A stretch of 64,000 bases of DNA, taken from NCBI GenBank assembly GCA_963844175.1, contig CAWJNE010000021.1:812091-876090 (forward strand). Direction: 5' to 3'. Positions 43,927 to 52,978 of the stretch are shown one piece after another (within the stretch, counting starts at the first letter, position 1; each line of letters opens with the position of its first letter). This stretch comes from JALZMG01 sp963844175 (lineage in GTDB: Bacteria; Actinomycetota; Acidimicrobiia; Acidimicrobiales; Ilumatobacteraceae). The notes beneath the pieces were generated by a model. It searched no databases and was not told where the DNA came from. It saw only the letters and a program-made list of their open reading frames with translations. Position numbers and translations under genes: made by a program.

Positions 43927-44976
43927 ATGGCTATGACCATCGTAGAGACGCGTCTGATCACTGGCGGGGTGGACACTCACCTCGACGTCCACGTCGCCGC
44001 GGCGATCGACTCGAGCGGCGGCACGCTGGGGGTCGAATCGTTCCCGACGACGACGGACGGGTTCGCCGAGCTGCACGCTTGGCTGCGCGGCTTCGGTTCA
44101 CTTCAGCGGGTCGGGGTGGAGGGCACCGGCGCCTACGGGGCGGGCCTGGCCCGCTTCTTGCGCACGACCGGGGTGGTGGTGATCGAGGTCGATCGCCCGA
44201 ACCGGCAGGCCCGTCGCCGCCACGGCAAGTCCGACAGCATCGACGCTGTCGAGGCCGCCCGAGCCGCGCTGAGCGGCCGCGCCCAGGGCGTGGCGAAAAC
44301 TGCTGACGGCAACGTGGAAGCGATCAGGGTCCTGCTCATCGCCTTGCGGTCCGGACGCGACAGCCGCACCAAGTACCTCAACCAGCTCCGCCATCTCGGC
44401 TTCTGTGGGCCTGATGAGCTGCGGGAACGGTTCCGTGGCGTCGTCGTTGCCGCCCTCGCCGAGACCGCTGCAGCGCTACGCCCTAACCCGCACGGCGACC
44501 GCGTCGTGTACGCCACCAAACTCGCCATGCAGACCCTCGGGCGCCGCGTCGTCGACATCGACGTCGACTGCGCCCGCCTCAACGACGAACTCGCTGGTCT
44601 CGTCACGGCCACGGCGCCGAGCCTTGTCGCCCGCCACGGTGTCGGCACCCACACCGCTGCGCTGCTACTCGTCGCGGCCGGCGACAACGCCGAACGGATC
44701 ACCTCCGAGTCCGCCTTTGCGCACCTGTGCGGCGTCGCCCCGATCCACGCCTCGTCCGGCAAGGTGACCAGGCACCGCTTGAACCGGGGCGGCAACCGAC
44801 AGGCCAACCACGCCCTGTGGCGAATCGTGTTCACCCGCATGAGCTCGGACCCGCGCACCCACGCTTACGTCGAACGGCGCACGATCGAAGGACGCTCCAA
44901 GCCGGAAATCATGCGCGTCCTCAAGCGCTACGTCGCCCGCGAGGTGTTCCGGCACCTCCCTCGCGTCGAGCGCTGA
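43927..44976 (+). CDS. IS110-family transposase (DEDD recombinase)
   Basis: 349 residues, full length. The RuvC-like N-domain has the acidic residues of GVDTHLDVHVAA, VGVEGTGAYG and KSDSIDAVEAARAA. The C-terminal Transposase_20 domain has VGTHTAALLLVAAGDN, FAHLCGVAPIHASSGKVTRH and NRQANHALWRI with the conserved Ser region. The frame is intact, so the element may be active. ATG 43927 follows GAAGGG. The downstream string TTGACAACACATAGGAGC (about 45151-45172) is typical of the 3' side of many actinobacterial IS110 copies. Confidence 0.92.
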   Translation: MAMTIVETRLITGGVDTHLDVHVAAAIDSSGGTLGVESFPTTTDGFAELHAWLRGFGSLQRVGVEGTGAYGAGLARFLRTTGVVVIEVDRPNRQARRRHGKSDSIDAVEAARAALSGRAQGVAKTADGNVEAIRVLLIALRSGRDSRTKYLNQLRHLGFCGPDELRERFRGVVVAALAETAAALRPNPHGDRVVYATKLAMQTLGRRVVDIDVDCARLNDELAGLVTATAPSLVARHGVGTHTAALLLVAAGDNAERITSESAFAHLCGVAPIHASSGKVTRHRLNRGGNRQANHALWRIVFTRMSSDPRTHAYVERRTIEGRSKPEIMRVLKRYVAREVFRHLPRVER

Positions 44977-45312
44977 GATCAGAGCGGCGGGTCTGGCTCC
45001 CGAAATGCCAGCACGCCCATCACGGCTGTCCTGCGAACGATCTGCCGGCCCGCCGCTCCACCACCGACGGCGACACCGCCCGGCCTGATAAGAGCCTGCC
45101 CTCGATCCCGAGTGGCCCATCACTGGTCTGCCAGCACCGTCGCCGAATTGATCCTTGACAACACATAGGAGCATCGTTATGGCGCGGCGACGCGATCGTT
45201 GATCGTGGCGTTCGGTGCTGACGTTCGGGCGCGTGCGAGGGCGGGGCACGGTGCGACTGCGGCGCGAAGTTGTACCGGGACCGCTGTGTTCAGCACGAGG
45301 CGCGCCGTGCGG
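44977..45312 (+). other. 3' non-coding side of IS110 and flank
   Basis: No supported gene. Contains the CTTGACAACACATAGGAGC end-like string and then GTTCGGTGC at 45210. The right boundary of the IS is probably near 45175, but no target duplication was identified. Confidence 0.4.
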
Positions 45313-45612
45313 TCAGGCGCCAGCCTTCAGCATGCAGATCGCCAGATGAGCCGCGAGCACAGACTCGCGCGCATCACCCGACACCCCTGCGTCGGCCTCG
45401 GCGGCCACCTTCGCGCTATCGCCGGCCTGCTCCAGCTCCACCACGAAGTCGTGATCAGGTGGGCCACCGGTTGAGTTCTTCCTCGCCTTAGCAAGCTTCG
45501 CCTGGAACTCTCCGACGACGGCTACCAGCACAGGCGATGCGCCCGCATCGGCTTCGACCTGCCGCACAGCTTCGGTGATCTTCTCCACCACTTCATCGAA
45601 CTCGACCATCAT
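45313..45612 (-). CDS. Hypothetical acidic helical protein (99 aa)
   Basis: From ATG 45612 (GAAGGGA upstream): VEFDEVVEKITEAVRQVEAD, then VAVVGEFQAKLAKARKNSTG and AGDSAKVAAEADAGVSGDAR. Alpha-helical and acidic, with no recognised family. It starts 21 bases after the end of the Rieske gene on the same strand, so the two are probably co-transcribed. Confidence 0.55.
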   Translation of the reverse strand: MMVEFDEVVEKITEAVRQVEADAGASPVLVAVVGEFQAKLAKARKNSTGGPPDHDFVVELEQAGDSAKVAAEADAGVSGDARESVLAAHLAICMLKAGA

Positions 45613-45633
45613 CGTCCCTTCTTCGGGCCGCTG

Positions 45634-45986
45634 CTAACGAACGAACGGGGTGCCTTCTCGCTCGACAACCACACCCCGACCGAGGGGCAAGACCCTCGTC
45701 AGCAGACGGTAGCCAGCATCCGAGCCGGGAATCTTCTCGAAGAAGCCCTGCGGACCCCGCGTCATCCGCCCTGTGGCCACGTCGTTTCGGGCGCCATGCC
45801 ACGGACAGACCACGCAAGCCCTGCCGGTCGACCGATCCGTTTGCGAGATCGGCACCGAGATGCCGACAACGGCGAGTCACCGCAAACAGCTCACCGTTCG
45901 CGTTTCCCACTACGTACCGGCCGGCACCACGGATAACCCCCCGGCACCAGCTGGGCGGCGGCTCCCACCTTCAGTCTTCGTGCCAT
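45634..45986 (-). pseudogene. Rieske [2Fe-2S] protein, frameshifted
   Basis: Pieces of a small Rieske ferredoxin are in different frames: MARRLKVGAAAQLVPGG from ATG 45986, then GRYVVGNANGELFAVTRRCR and HLGADLANGSVD, then CVVCPWHGARNDVATGRMTR and GVVVEREGTPF to the stop at 45634. Both cluster-binding motifs (CxH and CPWHG) are readable. Indels lie near 45945 (a run of six G) and about 45815. The retained motifs favour sequencing error or very recent damage. Confidence 0.7.
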
Positions 45987-46699
45987 CGCCCCTCCCACAG
46001 GTCACTCTCGTTCACCGTAGCCAGCCGCGCCTTGATCGTGCCCCATCGGTCGTAGAACGCGCTGGCAGTGACGTCTCGTCCGAGCGGGCATCAACGTTGG
46101 TCTGTAGTGACGGGTTCTCCCTGATCGCCGACTCGGCATCGTGACACCACCGGTCGCGTAGATGCCGATATGTGCGCGGCGTGAGTGGATCGACGGCGTC
46201 GTTCGGTGCCGTCGTTCTGTGTTGTGGATGTGTCAGTCGGATTGGCCCACGACGTTCCCTAGCGCGAGGCTTGACCGGGGCCGGTCCGGCACATCGTCGG
46301 GAGCCGAGGGAGGTTGGAGAGATGGGCTTGACGCCGCGCGGTCGTCATGGGCTCCAGTCGACACCGGAGGTAGCGACGGCCAACTCCAAGCACTGCGAGG
46401 CGTCAGGTGCAGCCCATGAAGCGATCTCACCTTTGACGTCGACGGTCGCGTTCGGCCAGTGCAGCGCCGAGTTCCAGAGCGCAGCGGTCGCCGCCGGGGT
46501 ACCACTGTCGAACGTCACATCGGCGGTCTCCATCGAATGCATCTCGCGTCGTCAAGAGGAGATTTCGGCGCGAGCAGCCGCACCAGCTGAAGTCGGACAC
46601 CCACGCGCCGACGACGGGGCGGCCGCGCCATCCAACATCGTCACGGGCACCGCGCGATCCGTACGGGAACCGCTTGCCGCAACGATCCTCGCCAGGAAG
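45987..46699 (+). other. Gene-poor stretch with a possible VOC-domain remnant
   Basis: No intact gene. A minus-strand frame at 46345-46542 begins METADVTFDSGTPAATAALW, like the first strand and helix of a glyoxalase/VOC domain (a pattern resembling VTFDCADPxALAAFW), but loses similarity after about 30 residues. GTTCGGTGC occurs at 46201. Confidence 0.35.
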
Positions 46700-47747
46700 T
46701 CAGACGGCAGGGATGACGTCGTCGTGGATCATCTGCAGCTGTGTGTCGACGTTGGCGACGCCGTCGATGTCCATGCCGGTGAACGCTTTGACGAGGCTGC
46801 GGTCGGTGATTGCCAGGATCATGTGGTTGACGCCGGAGGGAGCGATCTCGTCGCGGATCTTCGCCGCGCACTCGGCGGGCGAGCCGGACACCGACAGCCG
46901 GTCGGCCAGCTCCGGTGACGTCAGCTCGATTCCCTTGGCGAGGTCCCCGGACCCGATGGCATCGATGATCGGTGTCAGCTCGGCCGGGTCGACGCCGTTG
47001 CGCTCGAGTTGCTCGGCCGGCATCGACGAGGCGTAGATCCCGACCATCGCCCGCGCCGCATCCTTGGCCTTCGCCGAGTCGGGACCGGTGGCGAACACGA
47101 CCCACGCCCCGATGTCGAGGGCGTCGGCGTCCTTGCCGGCCCGCTCGGCCCCGATGCGGATGTTCTCGACGGCGTAGTCGTAGGCCTCCCGCGTGTAGCT
47201 GAGGGCGTGGTGGCAACCGTCGGACAGCTCGCCAGCAGCCTGGAACGACTTCGGGCCGCGCATCGCGCCGATCATGAGCGGGACGTGCTCCTGCACCGGG
47301 CGGGCGAACGTGAACAGGCCGTCGTAGTGGAAGAACTCGCCGTCGAATGTGATCGCCCCGTCGTCGAGCAACGTGCGCACGACGTGGTGCGCCTCCTTCA
47401 CGCGCGACAGCGGCTTGGTTGGCCGCCCAGTCGATCTTGTACTGGGCGAGCAGCCCGAAGTTCCCGCACGACAGCACGGCCTCGGCTCGGCCGCCCGTCA
47501 GCTCGTCCAGCGTCGCCACGGACTGGGCGATCAGCGTCGGCTCGCGCAGCACGACCGACGACAGGCTCGGACCGAACCGGATGTTCGTCGTCTCGGCCGC
47601 CGCCGCGGCGAACAGCAGCCAGAGGTCCTTGTGCCAGGTCTCGTCGGCCGCGTAGCAGCCGTAGAAGCCGAGCTGGTCGGCCAGCTTGATCGACGCCAGC
47701 GACTCCGTCAGCGGGTAGTCGGGCAACATGACGTAGCTGTACTTCAC
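46700..47747 (-). pseudogene. LLM-class (F420-type) flavoprotein, frameshifted
   Basis: GTG 47747 with GGAGGGAG upstream begins KYSYVMLPDYPLTESLASIK, a luciferase-like monooxygenase N-terminus, continuing IRFGPSLSSVVLREPTLIAQ and LTGGRAEAVLSCGNFGLLAQ. Near 47418 one extra base shifts the frame; the rest (VKEAHHVVRTLLDDGAITFD, VPLMIGAMRGPKSFQAAGEL, YAVENIRIGAERAGKDADAL) continues in another frame to 46700. Related to F420-dependent methylene-H4MPT-reductase-like enzymes. Last gene of the 46.7-50.9 kb group. Confidence 0.8.
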
Positions 47748-48057
47748 GGTGGTGCTCCCTCCATCGGGTGATCGGTCGGTTCGGCGTCGAGTCTCGGCCA
47801 GGATCTCCGAGCCGTGCACGACGCGCTCGGCGAAGTGGCGGTGCATCCAGTCCAGGTGGTCGTGGCGGCTGTTCATGATCCGCAACGTGTCCCAGTTCGG
47901 GAACGTCTGCTGGAGGACCCAGCGCTCCATCAGTCGCGGGTCGACCTCGAAGACGTGCTCGAAGCGGGTGATGGCGACATCGCTGACCTGCTCCGGCGGC
48001 GGGGGCGTCGGACTCCTCGCGATGGCGGAAGCCGATCGGGCGGTCGTCGCCGGTCAT
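47745..48057 (-). pseudogene. Hypothetical protein, frameshifted, in oxidase operon
   Basis: ATG 48057 overlaps the stop of the FAD oxidase (ATGA). The frame reads MTGDDRPIGFRHREESDAP, then an indel near 48000 in a G/C run shifts to VSDVAITRFEHVFEVDPRLM, ERWVLQQTFPNWDTLRIMNS and HDHLDWMHRHFAERVVHGSE. No family is recognised. Its 3' end now runs into the LLM frame without a stop; another frame there would end in TGA overlapping the LLM start. Confidence 0.5.
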
Positions 48058-49565
48058 CGCCCACCGTCCTCGTAGGCCCGGTCGAGTCCGTACTTGCCGG
48101 GGTTCATGATGTTGTTCGGGTCGAGGGTCCGCTTGACGTCGAGCATCACGTCGTAGCCGCGGCCGAGCTCCTGCGGCACGAGATCGACCTCGCCCTCGCG
48201 GCACGAGCCGTGGCAGGCGCTGATCGAGCCGCTGGTACTTCAGGGCGACGGCGGCGATGTCGCGCTTGGCCTGCACCCACAGCTCCCACGCCTCGTCGCC
48301 GAGCTGCTGCTCCCAGATCCCGACGTCGATCTCGGTGAGGTAGTCGACGCCGGTCGACGCGTTGGTGTAGGCGAACATGCCCCAGTCGTCGAACACGTCG
48401 GTGCGGCGGCGCAGCTCGGCGACGATGGCGTGCCACTCCCGCGTCACGGCGGGCAGGTTCGTGTAGTTGATCGCGGCGTCCTCGCAGTGCCAGCTCATCG
48501 GCACGACCTGCCCGCGCCTTGGTGCGGCCGTGCAGCGGGGTGGCGTAGCGGTCGTGGCGCGCCGCCCAGTCGCCCTCGGAGATCTCGTCGCCGAGGTAGC
48601 GGCCGCCGTGGTCGCGGGCGATCCGCATCAGTCGCTTGCCGCCGACGCGCACCTCGTCCTCCCAGCCGTACAGCACCGTGCACACCAGCGCCTTCACGTC
48701 GGCCGGTTGGGGGATGTAGGCCTCGTCGTCGCGGCGCAGGTAGGCGACCTTCCACTCGTCGAACAGCACGGCCCCGGCGAACGTCGCCACGCCCGCCCGG
48801 GCCAGCGCCCCGGTGCAGCGGTAGGCGCTGTCGTAGTCGGCGAACGCGAAGAACGGCGACAGCTCGGCCTCCGGCTTCGGGAACAGCTTCAGCGTGGCCT
48901 GGGTGGCGATTCCGAGCGTGCCCTGGTGGCCCATGAACAGGTGCTTGAGCTGGTAGCCGCTCGAGCTCTTGGAGATCTTGTGGCCGATGCCGTCGCCGAC
49001 GTGCATCACGTCGCCGGTCGGCAGGACGTGATCGAAGCTGAGCACGAGGTCGCGGCTGTGGCCGTACCGCGATCCGATCAGCGACCAGCCGCTGGTGCCG
49101 ATCCGACCGCCGACGAGCGAGCACGGGTACGACGCCGGGTTGTCGGGGTAGATCAGGCCGTGTCGGCCGAGCACCTCGTTGAGCTTGAGCATGTTGATCC
49201 CGACGCCGACGGTGCACGTGCGGTTCTCGAGGTCGATCTCGTGGATCTGGTTCATCCGCTTGACGTCGACGACGATGCCGTGACGTAGCGGCACGGCGCC
49301 GTCGGTCAGCCCGGTGCCGCCGTCGCGGGGAACGATCGGGATCATGCAGCTGGTTGGCGACGCGGACGATGGCGGCGACGTCCTCGGTGCTCTCCGGCAG
49401 CGTCACGACGTCGGGGACCCGCTCGGCCCAGCGGTGAACCGGGAACGGGGCGGGGACGCGGGCACGGTTGTAGCGGTCGGTCTTCGAGGTCAGCACCTGG
49501 TCCGGCCGCAGCACGTGCCGCAGCGCCTCGACGACGGTGTCGAGGCGCTCGGCCGTGAGGCTCAC
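48054..49565 (-). pseudogene. FAD-linked oxidase (GlcD/D-lactate dehydrogenase-like), frameshifted
   Basis: The full set of FAD_binding_4 and FAD-oxidase_C sequence is present in pieces: LDTVVEALRHVLRPDQVLTS from GTG 49565, then, after a shift near 49340, IPIVPRDGGTGLTDGAVPLR, GVGINMLKLNEVLGRHGLIY and HLFMGHQGTLGIATQATLKL. Further shifts near 48508 and 48230 lead to the end LDVKRTLDPNNIMNPGKYGL. In such enzymes FAD oxidises glycolate, D-lactate or another 2-hydroxy acid. It overlaps the Fe-S gene upstream (on the minus strand) by 4 bases, the usual GlcD-GlcF arrangement. Confidence 0.8.
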
Positions 49566-50911
49566 GACGGCCCTCCGGTGCGAACCGCCGACGTCGATCC
49601 CCAGCGACTCGGCGAGCAGCTCGTGCAGGTCGACGACGTCGATGCTCGCGCGCCGCGCCCGCCGCGCTCAAGGGTCGCTCCGACCACGGGCACGCGCTGA
49701 CGAGCGTGTCGACCTCCAGGGCGGCGGCTTGCTCGAGGCGGCGGGCGCTGATCTGGGCGGTCAGCTCGGGCTTCTCGATCGGCAGCCCACCGCCGCCGCC
49801 CGAGCAGTAGGACCACTGGGTGACCCGGTCGACGTCGCGTGAAGGACAGCCCCGGGATGGCCCGCAGGATCTCGCGTGGCTCCTGCCAGATGCCCTTGCG
49901 CTTGTTCAGCCGGCACGGGTCGTGGTACGTGACCGAGCGATCGATGGCGACGCCCGGCGTCAAGCGGCCGTCGCGGATCATCTGCCGCGAACAGCTCGAC
50001 GACGAGCACGATCTCGATGTCGAAGTCGTCGCCGAAGTACCTCGGGTAGTCCTCGGTGAAGGTGATGTAGTCGTGCGGGTCGAGTACGAGGACCCGCTTG
50101 GCACCCACGGCGCGCCAGTCGGCGAGGTTGTGCTCGGCGAACCGGCGGGCCTGCTCGACGTAGCCCATCTCCGACGCAGGGCCGCCGCAGCACCACTGCT
50201 CGGCCATCAGGCCGAACTCGTAGCCGGCCAACTGCAGGATCTGGGCGACCGCTCGCGGCAGCGACGTCCGGTAGAACGCCGCCTCGCAGTCCACGAACAG
50301 GATCGACTCGCCACCGATCGGAAGGTCGAGACCCTCGGCCCAATCGCGGACGTGATCCTGCCTGACGGGCGTCTCGCCGAGCACCGGCTCGTGCGCTCGT
50401 TCGTCGGTCAGCGCGTTCCACCGCTGCCACTCGGGCTGGTGCACGCCCTGGTCGACGGCCAGCGCCCTCACCGCCTTGACGACGTCTACCGTGCGGGTGC
50501 GGAAGCGGTAGAAGTCACCAGTGAACAACGTGTTCGGGCAGCGCAGCTCGCAGGCGCCGCACTGCGTGCAGTTCACGTAGTCGGCGGCCATGTCCCCGAT
50601 CGTCGAGCTCGCCGCGCTCCATAGCGACGACGTTGGCGTGAAACGCCGTCGGGCTCCAGGTCTCGTTGCGAGTGACCTGCATCACGGGGCAGACCTCGCG
50701 GCAGAACTTGTGCCCCGAGGAGAAGCAGTTGTAGGACGCGTTGTGCCACTCGCTCGAGGAATTCCGTCGTGCGCCCATCGCGGCCGGGCATCGTCGGCGG
50801 CGCGACGGCGACCTCGTCGGTCAGAGCATCCCAGTCGACCTCATTCCCCATCCCCGGAGTACACGGCCGCCCGAACGCGCCATCGACGTCGCCACCTGGT
50901 GTCTCAATCAT
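49562..50911 (-). pseudogene. Fe-S/CCG-domain oxidoreductase subunit (GlcF/LutA-like), frameshifted
   Basis: From ATG 50911 the pieces give MIETPGGDVDGAFGRPCTPG, a first ferredoxin-type site (SGHKFCREVCPV), a second (CTQCGACELRCPN), then CCG-domain motifs EQWCCGGPASEMGYVEQARR, TYHDPCRLNKRKGIWQ and, in another frame, WSYCSGGGGGLP. At least five frame changes lie near 50765, 50600, 49985, 49840 and 49685. Electron-accepting partner of the adjacent FAD oxidase, probably passing electrons to the quinone pool. There are no in-frame stops between the shifts. Confidence 0.78.
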
Positions 50912-51257
50912 CGGCTGCTCACCCCCAAGCAACGCACGCCACATCGGTCGCGTGGCCAAACGTAGCGCAGGGCCTCCGCTCAACGCTCGGAGGCGTCGCC
51001 GGGGTGCGGCAGCTGGTGCAGGCAGATGCTCGGCAGCGAGAGTTCCACCCTCGATGCCGACATGTGCGGCGGAGGCCGGGCGTGCGCCGGTCGTTCGGTG
51101 TGAATATTTGGCGCTTCCACAGCGGTGCTGTGGCGGGTGGAACCGACGGGCAAGGGCGTGACGCTGGCGCCCGAACGGCGATGCTGATACTCGACACGTC
51201 GGTCCGGAGCCTCAAGGGTCGGCTGGAACGGCGATTGGCCGTACCTAGTGTGCTGCG
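50912..51257 (+). other. Intergenic region between divergent oxidase and LLM genes
   Basis: No gene supported. Contains the divergent promoters of the oxidase group (minus) and LLM gene (plus). A GTTCGGTGTG variant of the dispersed motif occurs near 51093. Confidence 0.4.
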
Positions 51258-52163
51258 ATGGGTACGGCGAGCGGTTTGCGCGTCGGCGTGCAGCTGCCCG
51301 AGGTCGAGCGTCGGGTGCCCTGGGCGGAGTACGTCGCCATGGCCTGGGCTGCCGAAGAGGTCGGCTTCGACTCGATCTGGGTTGGCGACCACCTGCTGTA
51401 CCGCGGCGATGGTCGCGACGAGCGCGGGCCGTGGGACGCATGGAGTCTCCTCGGCGCCCTTGCGGCGGTGACCGATCGCGTTCGCTTGGGCCCCCTCGTG
51501 GCGTGTTGTGGGTTTGGCCCGGCTGGACTGCTTGCGAGGCGAGCGGCGGCGGTTCAGGAGATTAGCGGCGGGCGGCTGGTGCTCGGACTGGGGGCGGGGT
51601 GGAACGAGACCGAGTTTCGCGCTTTCGGTGTCCCTTTCGACTATCGCGCCTCCCGCTTCAGCGAGTCGTTCGAGATCATTCGGCGTCTGCTCGCCGGTGA
51701 GCGGGTGACGTTCGAGGGACGGTTCGAGCGCGTCGAGGACGCGGTGCTTCTCCCCCTTCCGGACGTGCCTGTTCCGCTGATGGTGGGTTCCACTGGAGAG
51801 CGCGTCTTGCGGGCTGCGCTGGCCCACGTTGACGCCTGGAATATTTGGTACGACTGGTACGGCAACACCCCGGAGGGCTTCGCCAGGGAGAACGACCGCG
51901 TCAGCCGACTCGTCGGGGAGGCAGGACGCGAACCCGCAGACGTCGCCCGCTCCGCCACGGTGTTCGTCGCCTTCGAAGACGGCCCGCGAGATCGATCCCA
52001 CACCCATGACGTGTCCGCCCTCACCGGGTCACCCGAGACCATCGCCGGCGGACTGACAGAGTTCGCGGAGGCAGGTCTGCAGGAAGCGATCCTGGTCGTC
52101 AGCCCGATCACCGAGCGCACGATCCGAACGCTCGGCTACACGGTCACTGCACTCAACAGCTGA
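51258..52163 (+). CDS. LLM-class F420-dependent oxidoreductase
   Basis: 301 residues, intact. TIM-barrel luciferase-like fold: RVGVQLPEVERRVPWAEYVA, AEEVGFDSIWVGDHLLYRG, RVRLGPLVACCGF, ISGGRLVLGLGAGWNETEF (cofactor loop) and PVPLMVGSTGERVLRAALAH. Typical of actinobacterial F420-using reductases or dehydrogenases of unknown substrate. It stands alone and shows normal coding without the frameshifts of the neighbouring operon. Confidence 0.87.
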   Translation: MGTASGLRVGVQLPEVERRVPWAEYVAMAWAAEEVGFDSIWVGDHLLYRGDGRDERGPWDAWSLLGALAAVTDRVRLGPLVACCGFGPAGLLARRAAAVQEISGGRLVLGLGAGWNETEFRAFGVPFDYRASRFSESFEIIRRLLAGERVTFEGRFERVEDAVLLPLPDVPVPLMVGSTGERVLRAALAHVDAWNIWYDWYGNTPEGFARENDRVSRLVGEAGREPADVARSATVFVAFEDGPRDRSHTHDVSALTGSPETIAGGLTEFAEAGLQEAILVVSPITERTIRTLGYTVTALNS

Positions 52164-52401
52164 AGGCGCATCGATGCGAGTGGTCGGCTCATGCAACAAC
52201 AGCGGCGACGTTCTGATGGCGTAGGAACCGCATGCCGCCCATTCGACTTCCGTGCGGGCCTCGCGATCGACATGCCGATCGGGCGCGTGCTCCTCGCTGG
52301 CGTCGCCGACGTTCGGTGCGACAGCACGGGGAGTTCCCGACGAGGTCGCGCTGATCGCCTTCGGGTGCGAACATGTCTCAACGAGTGGGAGGTGCCAGCT
52401 C

Positions 52402-52695
52402 ATGGTCAAGACTGGAGACCGGATTCGCCTGTCGAGTACGAAGGGCCCGAACCGCGAGGGCGTTGTCACTGCGGTGACCGGCTCGCTCGTGCGGTTGCGC
52501 TGGCCATCGGGCGAGGAGTCAACCGTTGTTCCTGCGCCGGGAACGCTGACCGTACTCACGGCGGGCGGGGGCGCGCCGAGGAGGGCCGCGAAGAAGAACA
52601 AAGGCGCGGTGAAGGGCGAGGCGGGCGCAAGCAAGAAGGCAGCGGGCAAGGGCGCGACGTCCAAGAATCGCCCGACGAAGAACAAGGGGCCGTAG
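52402..52695 (+). CDS. DUF1918-like SH3-fold protein with Lys-rich tail
   Basis: 97 residues from ATG 52402 (GGGAGG 9 bases upstream). The first about 55 residues (MVKTGDRIRLSSTKGPNREG, VTAVTGSLVRLRWPSGEEST) match the small beta-barrel of DUF1918/KOW-like domains. The rest is a low-complexity tail of Lys, Ala and Gly (AAKKNKGAVKGEAG, SKKAAGKGATSKN), like actinobacterial histone-like tails. The composition suggests nucleic-acid binding. A DUF1918 domain with such a tail is unusual. The dispersed GTTCGGTGC motif is 82 bases upstream. Confidence 0.65.
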   Translation: MVKTGDRIRLSSTKGPNREGVVTAVTGSLVRLRWPSGEESTVVPAPGTLTVLTAGGGAPRRAAKKNKGAVKGEAGASKKAAGKGATSKNRPTKNKGP

Positions 52696-52978
52696 CGTCT
52701 CGCCGCGCTGTTCGGACGCGCTAACGGGTTCAGCTCACTGCGATGGTCGTGCCATCGGTCCGCCGCACTCGAGTTGCACCGAGCCCGAGACTCTCCGGGA
52801 AGACCAGCGCGCCCGACCGACAAAGCTTTGCCCTGCATTCGCAGTCAGCTGCCATTGACACGCCCAACGACAGGGAGCCCGCCGAGATGCCGATCGTGCG
52901 CTGTCGGCGCTGTCGGCGCTGTCGTTCGGTCGCGACGTTCGGTGCGGGCGTCCGGTTTCGACCGTCGAGTGGGTGATG

